In this document: positions 38,532 through 47,129 of the stretch, piece after piece
How positions within the stretch are numbered: the stretch's first letter is position 1
Layout: each line of letters opens with the position of its first letter
Origin: Flavobacteriaceae bacterium
GTDB taxonomy: Bacteria; Bacteroidota; Bacteroidia; Flavobacteriales; Flavobacteriaceae
DNA length: 64,000 bases
Assembly (NCBI GenBank): GCA_030148025.1
Contig: JASBUG010000029.1
Coordinates: forward strand, 1 to 64,000
Direction: 5' to 3'
Notes under the pieces: generated by a model
Database searches by the model: none
What the model was told of the DNA's origin: nothing
Seen by the model: only the letters and a program-made list of their open reading frames with translations
Program-made: the position numbers and the translations under genes

Positions 38532-40877
38532 TTAATTTAATGACTGTGTGTTAGCCGTTTCAATAAATGATACGTAATGAACATTATTGCTGTATCTGAA
38601 TTCGGTTTTATATTTAAAAGCCTGTCCGTACAACTTTAACCAGCTATTAAACTTAAAAGCTGTGAACCACTTATGATCCTTGATGTGAGGATATTCAGCC
38701 TCAAACTTTTGTTTGATCTTCTTCACTGGATATTCCTTACCGTTCTTCTCTAGCAGGTCTAGCTTCTTACTAAAATAAGAGAATTCTTTTCCAGCTTTTT
38801 GACGAAGTTTTCTTCTTGGAATGTTTTTAACAACAGGTTTTATAATTCCTGTTCCTAAAAAGTGTTGAATACAACTAGTCATAAATAAATCAAAGTATAT
38901 CCATTGTTCATCGGACCAGTCATCAAAAAGTGTTTTCTGGAATTCGTCAAATGGCGTATGATCTTTGTTATAATGTTGCGAAAATTCTATCTCAACTTTA
39001 CGACGATCGAATGAATTACCTTCACCCTCAATTACATAATTAGTAGTAATTAAAACTTTAGGAGAATCTTGATATTTAAGATACATTGTATCTCTCTGCT
39101 TCTTTTCCACCGTTGCGCCTTCAGTAATTACACTAAAAAGGCTTTTGAAGTCAAACGCCATCTTCACATCATCAAACGATAATATTTTAGTATCTAAATC
39201 TACTTGCTGAAAAGCAAAGTTTTTATTAAAACTAAAATTCTTACCATCTATTACAGTCATTTTTTTGTATTTACTCAAGGCAGACATTACTAACCCCTTG
39301 CAAGTTCCCCCTTCTGGATTGTCAGAAATCTGCTCGTCACAAAAGATAATCGCTTTTGCATTCTTCGGGTCTTTGTAATCATGGAGTAAATAACCTAAAA
39401 TAGTTCTCATGCTTTCATATCTAGAGAAATCTGGATTATTCTCTTTATCTCCAGTCACACCTCTTACCAATTGAGAGAAATCACCTTTAGTGATAAAATC
39501 CATCAGTTGCACTTTTGTTGGATTGTACTCACGATCAATTATTGATGATTCCCAAATCAAATCCTCCACTTCATTATAATCGATTAGCTCTTTATCTAAC
39601 TTCGTTATTTTCAGCACTCCATTTTTGAAGAATTTATAACAAGTGTCCGAAGTGTCTTGTACGAACTTGCGATTCAATTTTAAAAATGTGTTCAACTGAT
39701 TTTCAGAAGTAAGATGATTCAGCTTGTTGTGGAATTTCTCCAACAGATCAAACTTTGTGCACTGGTCTCCAATATCGTAATCGAGATTGCGAATGAAATT
39801 CATCGTAAAATCGATGATATCCTCTTTCTTAACGATCGAAACAATATTGTTTTGAACCCTTACCAAGATTCGGCTACCGTTATACAGATAACCCCAAAAG
39901 CCATTTCGATTTAAGAAAGTATAGTACATATTGGTAAGTATCGATACTTTACCTTCATAACTATACCAAAACTGATAATTGGTTTTTGAAATTGAAATGC
40001 CTTTAACTGGTTTTGGGTTTTCTAAACCATAGATTAAACCATTTTCAATGGTTTTAACTGCATTGTTAACGTTTTCAATTTCGTCCTTTCTCTGTTGAAC
40101 AGCATTAAAAAGAGCATTGTAACTGCTCGTATAATCCAACAACTTAGCATTAATGAAATATCCTAAGTGTGTCGCCTGATTTAAAAGTACGTTGTGCTTT
40201 TCTCCATTCTTACACTCTAAGAACTTTTTGACTGCGTTCGCTAAAGCTTTTTTACCAACTTCATTGTCAGCTTCAATTTGTTCACTCTCAATTATTAGCC
40301 CTTGATTTTGTATTTCTGTATTCTTAATAGGAAAATACTTTTCTACAAAGTCAAAATCGAGAGTGTTGCTTTCAATGTTATAGTACGCAGATGCGTCGTA
40401 ACTTAAGAAACATCCTCTACTAATATCCTTGCAAGCTTTATCAATTTCAATTTTCAAGTCGCTAAAATGCTTTTGTAAAGCTTTGAAGTAACGGAGATGT
40501 TCTTCCTCGTTAGTAGCATTAATTTTAATAATGACTTTTAAGCCTCTTGAAGGCGATACAAACATATAATGTATGTAGTCTTCCTCCTTTAAACGTTCTT
40601 TAAGTTCATTTGCATAAGGAATATCGTCGATATCCAAACAAATAAAACCTGAGTGTTCAACCAACTCAGATTTCTTACGCTTGTCAAATACGCCACTAAA
40701 AGTTACTAGTGGTAAGTCCATCTTTAAACTTTTATCTTTTGTTTTACGATAAAGTTCAATTTTAGACTTTAGCTCATCACCTCGAATTATTTCATCGAGT
40801 ACATCCATACCTATCGTTCTAGACGGTGTTGTGTTTTTCAAATTGTCAAAGAACGAATACTCAAAATTAAATTCCAT
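38532..40877 (-). CDS. VirE-N/primase-like and SF3 helicase replication protein
   Basis: A 781-residue protein. The N-terminal domain (about 1-180) matches the BT4734/VirE-N type, a relative of archaeo-eukaryotic primases: FICLDIDD (Asp82, Asp84), VSPSRGLKVIIKI and KDISRGCFLSYD. The C-terminal half is a superfamily 3 helicase: Walker A-like DNPEGGTCKG (519-528), Walker B ILSFDD (565-570) and sensor VLITTNY (608-614). The combination is typical of replication proteins of plasmids, phages and integrative elements. It probably starts replication of the island after excision. Phased TGTCAA repeats lie about 100 nt upstream. Confidence 0.82.
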   Translation of the reverse strand: MEFNFEYSFFDNLKNTTPSRTIGMDVLDEIIRGDELKSKIELYRKTKDKSLKMDLPLVTFSGVFDKRKKSELVEHSGFICLDIDDIPYANELKERLKEEDYIHYMFVSPSRGLKVIIKINATNEEEHLRYFKALQKHFSDLKIEIDKACKDISRGCFLSYDASAYYNIESNTLDFDFVEKYFPIKNTEIQNQGLIIESEQIEADNEVGKKALANAVKKFLECKNGEKHNVLLNQATHLGYFINAKLLDYTSSYNALFNAVQQRKDEIENVNNAVKTIENGLIYGLENPKPVKGISISKTNYQFWYSYEGKVSILTNMYYTFLNRNGFWGYLYNGSRILVRVQNNIVSIVKKEDIIDFTMNFIRNLDYDIGDQCTKFDLLEKFHNKLNHLTSENQLNTFLKLNRKFVQDTSDTCYKFFKNGVLKITKLDKELIDYNEVEDLIWESSIIDREYNPTKVQLMDFITKGDFSQLVRGVTGDKENNPDFSRYESMRTILGYLLHDYKDPKNAKAIIFCDEQISDNPEGGTCKGLVMSALSKYKKMTVIDGKNFSFNKNFAFQQVDLDTKILSFDDVKMAFDFKSLFSVITEGATVEKKQRDTMYLKYQDSPKVLITTNYVIEGEGNSFDRRKVEIEFSQHYNKDHTPFDEFQKTLFDDWSDEQWIYFDLFMTSCIQHFLGTGIIKPVVKNIPRRKLRQKAGKEFSYFSKKLDLLEKNGKEYPVKKIKQKFEAEYPHIKDHKWFTAFKFNSWLKLYGQAFKYKTEFRYSNNVHYVSFIETANTQSLN

Positions 40878-40976
40878 TTTTACTGGATTTAATTAATAAA
40901 GAGTAAGGCCTTAACTCAACTACCACTATGGTAGCTGACGCTAAGGTATAGGAATGCATTACGGAAAGAATTGACG

Positions 40977-41002
40977 TGTCAATGACTGTCAAGAGGTGTC
41001 AA
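40977..41002. repeat. Three helically phased TGTCAA repeats
   Basis: TGTCAA occurs at 40977-40982, 40987-40992 and 40997-41002, exactly 10 nt apart, with a partial inverted half (TTGACG) at 40971. They lie between the 268-residue protein gene and the primase/helicase gene, whose start is about 100 nt away. A short hairpin CTACCA/TGGTAG lies at about 40919-40933. The pattern fits iterons of a replication origin or an operator. Confidence 0.6.
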
Positions 41003-41805
41003 GAAAAAATCTTTTGAAATGAAGACTCTAAATCTTCAACTAATTGTCTTTTGGTTTTGTCTTTTGGATATTCTTTAAGCGCATTTAATCCTGTACGTAA
41101 AGGAGTTTTAAAAGCATTACCATTATTATCAATAAAAAGTTGATTCTTAGTAAAAATGTCACTCTTCTCGGTATCTAAAACAATTCCGTATTTATCAAAT
41201 AACCTGAACACATGATAAAGTATAATAGGTTCAAATTTAAATTTGATATGTGGCTTTCTGGTTAGTTCTTTTTCAGTAAAACAAACAATAAAAAAGTCAG
41301 GTTCAACTTTCTGATCAATAATTTCTAATCGTTGAAGTTCCTTAAAAACTGAAAGCAGTTGTTCCTTTGTGACTTTTGAAGAAGTACGGAAAGTGGGGTA
41401 TGTTTTGGTTGGGATTGTTTTTTGTTTAATTGAGTACTTATCCAATAGAGATTTAATCTCTTTCTGTTTTCTTTCAAACCAAATATTGTGTGCATCATGA
41501 CTAACTTCTTCGTCTCTTAAAATACCTTTACTCGTTACATTTAAGTCCGCTTCCTTGTAATCATCATCTGAATAATTGTATTCAATGTAACTATATGCAG
41601 TGTTTTCTTTTATATAAATACAAGGTTTTAGGTATTTATCAAACAACAACTCAAATGGTTCTGACAGTTTCTCTAAAACTCTGTCGTGTATATGTCTAGA
41701 TCTATTTTCAGTTAGTTCTAAAAATACATCATATGTATCTTTTGTAGTATATAAAACTTTTAATACTATATCTTCTACGCTAATAATATTATTTGATTCC
41801 GACAC
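40999..41805 (-). CDS. Hypothetical island protein
   Basis: A 268-residue soluble protein with no recognised domain. The middle is rich in charged residues and the C-terminal half contains a possible helical segment (EQLLSVFKELQRLEII) and ends in a basic region. It lies upstream of the primase/helicase gene on the same strand with a 121-nt gap that holds phased repeats, which suggests a role in replication, mobilisation or control of the island. This is context only; no motif supports a specific function. Confidence 0.65.
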   Translation of the reverse strand: MSESNNIISVEDIVLKVLYTTKDTYDVFLELTENRSRHIHDRVLEKLSEPFELLFDKYLKPCIYIKENTAYSYIEYNYSDDDYKEADLNVTSKGILRDEEVSHDAHNIWFERKQKEIKSLLDKYSIKQKTIPTKTYPTFRTSSKVTKEQLLSVFKELQRLEIIDQKVEPDFFIVCFTEKELTRKPHIKFKFEPIILYHVFRLFDKYGIVLDTEKSDIFTKNQLFIDNNGNAFKTPLRTGLNALKEYPKDKTKRQLVEDLESSFQKIFS

Positions 41806-41983
41806 TCTCCAAAAATACAGTTAAAGTTTCTATTTTACTATTGGAATAGAAAAATACAAAAATGTTGAATCTTAGTAAAATTGCGATACTTATTAGTTAT
41901 AGTGTTTCGGTATATTATTGCTACTTTTACTCTAACAAAACGAAGAGAATTATAAGAATATAATTAAATAAAAATATTAGATA

Positions 41984-42145
41984 AGCGTTAGCTGTTATTC
42001 TGTCTGAAAAAATCGCCAATTAAGTATAGACTACATAATAACAAGTTTCTAATGCTCACGCATGGGCGTGGGTTAGTACTTGTATGTAGTCGGGTGTTTG
42101 GCGATACCTTTCAGTCAGCAAGGTTTGAAACCCCACGCTTTTTTA
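41984..42145 (+). ncRNA. Long structured inverted repeat with attenuator-like alternative stem
   Basis: A nested imperfect hairpin spans 42000-42118: outer arms 42000-42019 with 42098-42118, a perfect 8-bp stem GACTACAT/ATGTAGTC (42029-42036 with 42084-42091), ACAAGT/ACTTGT, CTAA/TTAG, and an apical CTCACGC/GCGTGGG stem with loop ATGG. GCGTGGG (42066-42072) can instead pair with CCCACGC (42132-42138), which is followed by TTTTTT. This resembles a terminator/antiterminator choice ahead of the gene at 42188. It could also be a folded DNA recombination site. The family is not recognised. The remainder of the 382-nt gap shows no gene. Confidence 0.55.
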
Positions 42146-42187
42146 ATTTAAATCACTTCACTTAGGGGTTTGAGTGATACCAAAAAA

Positions 42188-43318
42188 ATGAAAAACTTAA
42201 TTCTACTAGTAGTAATTCTGCTATTTCAATTTCATTCCTATTGCCAAAAACAACAAATTGTACAATTAGTTCAGATAGACTCTCAAACTAAAGCGTTTGG
42301 ACAAAACTTAATCCAGTACACTAAAAAATATAAGGTAGTTAGTAAAGATTATACAGAAAGTGAAGAAATCACTTTAAAGGTATTCAAGTTTAGAAATAGT
42401 GATGACTACTATAACATTCATTGGGGACAGAATGATTTACAATTTTTGTTTTCTGCAATGGATAGAAGTAACCCAAATAGACAGTTGAAAATATTTCCCG
42501 ACAACGATAATCAAATAACTAGTTTTCGTAAAAAACGAAAGTTCACAATTAAAGAAGTAAGCAACAATAATTACATTCCTGTTAGCTTGTTATTAGAGAG
42601 AATGCACTTAGAATATCAGTATGAGATTGTTGGGAAACAATCTAAATCTAAAGAACAGTTATTGGAAGAGTTAGAGGAGAAAAGCATAAAACTAGAGTTA
42701 GAAGCTAGGATTGAAACAATGGTATCTAAAACACATTCGTTAAAAGAATATTCAATTTCAGAATACAATGGTTTTGTTTATAAATACAGTGCTAAAGTTG
42801 CTTATAACTTCAAAGATTATGCATCTAAACAATTGAAGAAATTCAAGGATAGTATCTATAGACTAGGTAAAAGAACTATAAAATCTGATATGTTTCAATC
42901 AACAACATTCAACGATATCTCTTCAGCTAAATTTATGAGGAAATACAATAATAGATCAACTTCAAATTATTCTCCCTTTGTCAATAGTACAAATGATGTA
43001 ATGAAACAATTTTTACAGGTTGATATGTATGATATTCCAAGAGCGTGTTACAAAGTTGAAGGTTCTGACAAATGTTATTGGGTTACTACTGAAATTCGAA
43101 TAGACAATTTCACGACTTCGTTTAAACGAGGTGTGACTATTGTGAGAACTAAAACCATGACAGATGATTTAAAATTCTATGAAGATTTAGATCAGGATAT
43201 TAAAAACAAGATATCTAAAAAACTAAAGGGATTTCGTCAAGGTAGATACATTGTTAGTTATCAAATTGGAAACGTAAACTCTTATAAAATTTCTGACATC
43301 GTCTTTGAAAAGTTGTAA
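42188..43318 (+). CDS. Secreted hypothetical protein behind a structured leader
   Basis: A 376-residue protein with a clear signal peptide (about 1-20, NLILLVVILLFQFHSYCQ). The ATG at 42188 is chosen over an upstream TTG (42170) because it places the hydrophobic segment correctly. After the signal there is a beta-rich part, a charged coiled-coil-like segment (about 153-180, LLEELEEKSIKLELEARIE) and a C-terminal domain of unknown type. It stands alone, immediately behind the structured element at 41984-42145, which may control it. No family is recognised. Confidence 0.7.
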   Translation: MKNLILLVVILLFQFHSYCQKQQIVQLVQIDSQTKAFGQNLIQYTKKYKVVSKDYTESEEITLKVFKFRNSDDYYNIHWGQNDLQFLFSAMDRSNPNRQLKIFPDNDNQITSFRKKRKFTIKEVSNNNYIPVSLLLERMHLEYQYEIVGKQSKSKEQLLEELEEKSIKLELEARIETMVSKTHSLKEYSISEYNGFVYKYSAKVAYNFKDYASKQLKKFKDSIYRLGKRTIKSDMFQSTTFNDISSAKFMRKYNNRSTSNYSPFVNSTNDVMKQFLQVDMYDIPRACYKVEGSDKCYWVTTEIRIDNFTTSFKRGVTIVRTKTMTDDLKFYEDLDQDIKNKISKKLKGFRQGRYIVSYQIGNVNSYKISDIVFEKL

Positions 43319-43371
43319 ATAATTGATCAATTTTAAAATGGTGATAGTTACGATTACAAAACAATCGTACT

Positions 43372-43755
43372 ATGACATCGTTACATAACTTCAGCAATCA
43401 TCTTCAGTCTATTACTAAAGAACAATGGGATAACTTATTTGTACTTGTAGATCAATTACATCATTCTAAAATAAATAACGGTGTTAAATCGATTGAAACA
43501 CATCAATTACTATTTGATGCCATTGAAACAATAATATCGTTAGGACTACTTGTCAAATTTGATTATACAAAGTGTAAGTTAGTAGATCAAGTACTAGAAA
43601 GTAATAACTACAATGATCTAGACACTTTAGATGTATGTAAAATACTAACGGTTATCATTAGAAAGGATAAATTCGTGTTTAATACTATTCAAACCTATTT
43701 TGAAATGGGTGTATGGACTAAACTACTAGAACGTCTAAAATATCTTCATCAATAG
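43372..43755 (+). CDS. Hypothetical protein, DUF6508-like C-terminus
   Basis: A 127-residue soluble, helical protein. The C-terminal pattern CKILTVIIRKDKFVFNTIQ, then G-x-W-T-K-L-L-E-R-L, resembles the DUF6508 signature in which a conserved I-R-x-D-[RK]-F motif precedes a last helix. This is a by-eye match of moderate strength. Such proteins are common on Bacteroidetes mobile elements without a known role. It has its own 5' region of 53 nt after the secreted protein gene. Confidence 0.6.
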   Translation: MTSLHNFSNHLQSITKEQWDNLFVLVDQLHHSKINNGVKSIETHQLLFDAIETIISLGLLVKFDYTKCKLVDQVLESNNYNDLDTLDVCKILTVIIRKDKFVFNTIQTYFEMGVWTKLLERLKYLHQ

Positions 43756-43839
43756 GCTTTTAATTGCTTATTAAAAATAAGATAAATACCTACTTCTATT
43801 ATCAGGTAAAGTTTTATCTTAGATCAATAAATTTATATA

Positions 43840-44229
43840 ATGAATGGACTTAACTTAGATCCTGCAATTTGGGCACTAATTGGTGTTGTTTTAGGAGCAG
43901 TACTAACAGGTATAATAAACTATCGTCTTCAAAAATCTCAGTTTAAGCATAATGAAAAGATGTTCTTTTTACAAAACAAGAGTGACGAGAAAGCAAAAGA
44001 GATTTTAGCAGATTTACTCAATCATAGAGTTTTTACAGACAGATCATTTACAGTAATTAAGCAGCGAGTTGGTGGATTTAGTGATGATGAATTAAGAAAA
44101 CTGTTAATTGCTATTGGAGCTCAAAGGTCTTCATCCCGAAAGGAAGGAGAATGGTGGTATCTATTGGAAAGGCAACAGGAAAGAATTGCTAAAAGAAAAG
44201 CAAAGAGTAAAAAAGACAAATCAATATGA
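43840..44229 (+). CDS. Single-pass membrane protein, first of an overlapping pair
   Basis: A 129-residue protein: one membrane segment near the N-terminus (about 10-28, AIWALIGVVLGAVLTGII), then a charged helical region with QLF-like spacing and a strongly basic C-terminus (RIAKRKAKSKKDKS). It overlaps the next gene by 4 nt (ATGA), implying coupled translation and possibly a complex. The family is not recognised. Confidence 0.65.
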   Translation: MNGLNLDPAIWALIGVVLGAVLTGIINYRLQKSQFKHNEKMFFLQNKSDEKAKEILADLLNHRVFTDRSFTVIKQRVGGFSDDELRKLLIAIGAQRSSSRKEGEWWYLLERQQERIAKRKAKSKKDKSI

Positions 44230-44921
44230 AAGATTTATGGAATTTAATTTTTGGTCCTCAAGGTTTAATACTTCTAGGTGGTATCATAACTCTTATTGGT
44301 GCATTTTGGTCAGCTAATAGAGATCTAAATACTGAACATGAATTAAATGAAAAGAATGAAATTATAATTCAAAAAACAGAAAAGATTTCTGAATTGAATG
44401 ACAAAATTGTTAATGTTTTGACTGGAGGTGATTCGTTTCCTTTTGTTGAATTTGGAATCCCTGATAAAATACACGGAACTCCAGTGTTAAAACTGAATGG
44501 AGATAATGCTATTCAAAATGTTAATGGCAGATTTATTGATGTTAGAGAATTAAGAAAGGAACAAAGAAGAGGAAATTTTATAAATGGGACTGGTATTAAC
44601 TTTACTAAGAATATAGTTTCTCCTGCTTATGTACAACATTTAGTAAATGAACAAGCATATTATGATATTTCAAAAGGAGGCCGCTACATGATACATTATT
44701 ATACTCCTTATAATATATTTACACAATATTTAGCCGTTGAACCGAGAGCTGAAGATGGTTTTCCACTTCAAGCTTATAAAATTTATAAAGGAAAGCAGAA
44801 AGAACTAATTCATACTGAATATCCTGAAAGCTTTCCGATCCCTCTAGATGAGATAGATTTCTTAGAGTCTTTAAGTCAAGAAGAGATTGATGCAATTAGA
44901 GCAAATAAAGAAAAAAATTAA
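44226..44921 (+). CDS. Membrane-anchored hypothetical protein, second of an overlapping pair
   Basis: A 231-residue protein with an N-terminal membrane segment (about 12-28, GLILLGGIITLIGAFWS), a short coiled-coil-like stretch (about 35-62), then a soluble domain of about 150 residues with many aromatic residues (SKGGRYMIHYYTPYNIFTQYLA). It is probably a partner of the 129-residue membrane protein. The function is unknown. It is the last intact gene before the orphan RHS cassette. Confidence 0.65.
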   Translation: MKDLWNLIFGPQGLILLGGIITLIGAFWSANRDLNTEHELNEKNEIIIQKTEKISELNDKIVNVLTGGDSFPFVEFGIPDKIHGTPVLKLNGDNAIQNVNGRFIDVRELRKEQRRGNFINGTGINFTKNIVSPAYVQHLVNEQAYYDISKGGRYMIHYYTPYNIFTQYLAVEPRAEDGFPLQAYKIYKGKQKELIHTEYPESFPIPLDEIDFLESLSQEEIDAIRANKEKN

Positions 44922-45083
44922 GTAGTAAAAATTAGTTATGTGATTCTGTAATTCTTTTGTTGAAAGATAATCACATTAAAACGTTCTTTTACATATATAG
45001 TAAGAATCGAAAGATTTGAAAGAAATAGAAGTAATATCAGTCTTTAGATTTCGATGTAACTTTTTCAGTCCGAAATAGTTCCC

Positions 45084-45128
45084 GAAAACAACTACTATCC
45101 GTTTGGCTTAAAACATAAAGGGTATAAT
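45084..45128 (+). repeat. RHS-core repeat, copy 2
   Basis: Matches 31260-31304 at 44 of 45 positions. It is in frame with the orphan tip. Just upstream the same frame is closed by TAA at 45057-45059, so no full RHS protein precedes it. Confidence 0.9.
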
Positions 45129-45131
45129 AAT

Positions 45132-46058
45132 GTGCCGCTTACTAATCACCCTTATAAGTATAATGGGGTTGAGCTGAATGAGAGTTTAGGGTTGAATTTG
45201 TATGAGATGGATTTTAGACAATATGACCCTGCGATAGCTAGATTTACTAGTATTGACCCTGTGACTCATTGGAGTATGTCTACTTATACGGGATTTGATA
45301 ATAATCCTGTTTATTGGGCAGACCCGAGTGGTGCGGATGGGATTATAAATTGGGGAAATCAAAATGAAGCTGGAGCAATTGAATTAGCAGAACTTGACCA
45401 TAAATACGGAAGTAATCATTCTACGACTAAGAAAAAGAAAGAAAATAAAAAGAAAAACAGTGATGTCATGGATATTGATATCAATAAATTATCTGAAAAC
45501 CTCAATATAGAGTTCGGATTAAATTCATCCTCAAACTTAAGTGTAGGTGAGGCTGTGGTAAATACATACTTGTCTCAAATAATTTTAAAAGTTTATTTAG
45601 ACGCTCTGATTGAGTTATTCATGAGTACATCAGGGCATAAAACAATATCATATATCCCTACAAGCGCTGTTAGATTAAGAACTCAAAGAGTTAGAAATTG
45701 GAGAAAAGCGATGAAGCAAAACAGAAATTATGGATCTATAAGTTTTAGTCACGAGTATAGTGTAAACAGTGTTGCTGAATATTCAACTAGTGGAGATTAT
45801 GGTTATCTCTATAATTCAGGTACAAATGTAGCTACAAATAATATGGGGGCTGATAATCTTGTATATACAAATAGAAACTCTTATGGAGATGGTACCTTTA
45901 GCGGTTATTCATATATTCTTTTTAAGGATAGAGAAAAGAATAAGGTAGGAGAATTATTATTTAGAACTGAAGAGTTAAAAGATAAATTTATTCATTATTT
46001 TAATATAGTTTTAAAAGAAAAATTCAAAAAATCATTGCAAAAAAAAAATGAAAACTAA
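45132..46058 (+). CDS. Orphan RHS core remnant with distinct C-terminal tip
   Basis: Displaced end of an RHS protein. The frame is open from 45060 and encodes the core segments NNYYPFGLKHKGYN, YNGVELNESLGLNLYEMDFR, YDPAIARFTSIDP and NPVYWADPSG, then a tip of about 240 residues unlike the first one (Lys-rich linker, one hydrophobic stretch, a Tyr/Ser-rich end). There is no ATG or clear start; a GTG at 45132 is the first usable codon. It is probably silent until recombined onto the complete RHS gene, or is a relic. The following gene overlaps its stop by one base, as expected for an immunity gene. Confidence 0.75.
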   Translation: MPLTNHPYKYNGVELNESLGLNLYEMDFRQYDPAIARFTSIDPVTHWSMSTYTGFDNNPVYWADPSGADGIINWGNQNEAGAIELAELDHKYGSNHSTTKKKKENKKKNSDVMDIDINKLSENLNIEFGLNSSSNLSVGEAVVNTYLSQIILKVYLDALIELFMSTSGHKTISYIPTSAVRLRTQRVRNWRKAMKQNRNYGSISFSHEYSVNSVAEYSTSGDYGYLYNSGTNVATNNMGADNLVYTNRNSYGDGTFSGYSYILFKDREKNKVGELLFRTEELKDKFIHYFNIVLKEKFKKSLQKKNEN

Positions 46059-47056
46059 TGAAAAAAATATTTATTGTTCTAATAGCTATATTCTTAATGA
46101 ATTGTAATAATCCCAATATTGAGGGTAAATATTATGAAGCAAATGATCAATTAATATTTGAATTTGATAAATCAGAAGTAATTATCTACAATTTAATTGA
46201 TTCAATCAAAGAATCTTATTCAATAAAAATGTTTGATAGTGAAATTGTTTTTATGGATAATGCTAATCAAGAAGTAACAATTGAATATGTTTATGATGAA
46301 AACCAATTGATTCTTTTTGATTATAACCTTAACTTAACTCAAAGTGAGAAAATATTTCTGAAACAATTAAAACATAATAAAAATATAGATATTGATAAAT
46401 TCTATAATAATTATTGGAAAAGTGAAGCAAAGCTTGATACAATTCCTCTTATATTGAAAGTTGTAGATAGTACAAATAAAGGCTTTGAGTACAGAGTGCA
46501 AGCTTCATTGCCTGAAGATATTTTGTTTGACAGCAAAATATATATTGATAAATTTAATTATTTTAACAAGTTTTATGTATATAAATTTCATTCATCATCC
46601 TTTGCCGATACAGATTATTTAGTAGAAAATATTGACTTTGATTCTCTTACTATCATGGATTTAAATTCATGTCGTAGATTTAAATTTTCAAAATATAAAT
46701 CTCAATTAAATGAAAATCTTTTTGGAAATTGGAAATCAACTATAAATAGTAATATAAGAAATGCTTCACGGGCTTATGAAAACCCTAGTTTAGTATTTTT
46801 TGGAGAAAGATTTATAATTAAAAAAAACAATACGATTGAAATTAAACATGGAGCTAATATTAGGGAAGTTGATTTTGATTTAGGTCTAGATTCAAAATAT
46901 ATATTCATAGATGAGCTTGATTTTAGTGAGTTTAAGATTATTGAATCTTCTAGTAATTATTTAATAATTGAGAATCCAATTATTAAAAATGAAAGCGGGA
47001 AGCCGAAGTTAATGAGGTATCTCAAAATTGATAGTTTAGATCACACCACAAATTAG
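46058..47056 (+). CDS. Predicted lipoprotein, candidate immunity to the orphan RHS tip
   Basis: A 332-residue protein with a lipoprotein signal: hydrophobic segment 4-14 followed by a lipobox ending in Cys16 (IFLMNC). The rest is beta-rich with many Lys, Asn and Ile residues and no recognised domain. Its ATG overlaps the orphan tip stop (TAATG), and its TAG stop (47054-47056) lies at the start of the 3' cassette repeat. Placement argues for a periplasmic or surface immunity protein of this tip; the function is inferred from context. Confidence 0.65.
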   Translation: MKKIFIVLIAIFLMNCNNPNIEGKYYEANDQLIFEFDKSEVIIYNLIDSIKESYSIKMFDSEIVFMDNANQEVTIEYVYDENQLILFDYNLNLTQSEKIFLKQLKHNKNIDIDKFYNNYWKSEAKLDTIPLILKVVDSTNKGFEYRVQASLPEDILFDSKIYIDKFNYFNKFYVYKFHSSSFADTDYLVENIDFDSLTIMDLNSCRRFKFSKYKSQLNENLFGNWKSTINSNIRNASRAYENPSLVFFGERFIIKKNNTIEIKHGANIREVDFDLGLDSKYIFIDELDFSEFKIIESSSNYLIIENPIIKNESGKPKLMRYLKIDSLDHTTN

Positions 47057-47090
47057 TGAATGACACTTTTGAGATTTTTAACTAATTAAT

Positions 47091-47126
47091 AAAAGCAGGT
47101 ATATCTAGGTATAACTGCTTTGTTTT
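47091..47126 (+). terminator. Terminator-like hairpin in cassette repeat copy 2
   Basis: AAAAGCAG (47091-47098) and CTGCTTT (47115-47121) close a stem followed by GTTTT, equivalent to the structure at 32793-32828. Confidence 0.55.
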
Positions 47127-47129
47127 ATA

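Larger units (their letters stand above)
33150..44921. mobile_element. Putative integrated mobile island between the two RHS tip cassettes
   Basis: The interval contains a tyrosine recombinase pair, a serine recombinase, a primase/SF3 helicase with iteron-like repeats and several unrecognised cargo genes. It has no ribosomal, metabolic or phage structural genes. Gene content differs sharply from both flanks. The limits given are the gene-free edges next to the RHS cassettes; no exact target duplication could be identified, so the borders are approximate. It may be an integrative or mobilisable element, or several nested ones. Confidence 0.5.

Noticed and set aside
41984..42118. Integron attC site
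   Set aside because: A GCGTTAGC precedes the hairpin, but the paired R-box consensus (GTTRRRY with its complement) is not present on both ends, and there is no cassette array.
41984..42145. Retron or DGR RNA
   Set aside because: No reverse transcriptase gene occurs in the window.
33150..44921. Prophage
   Set aside because: There are no capsid, portal, terminase or tail genes; primase/helicase and recombinases alone fit other mobile elements as well.
44932..44978. att site at the right island edge, matching TGTGA motifs at the left edge
   Set aside because: TTATGTGA and TCACATTA motifs appear near both edges (33293-33330 and here), but orientation and spacing differ and the sequence is AT-rich enough for chance.
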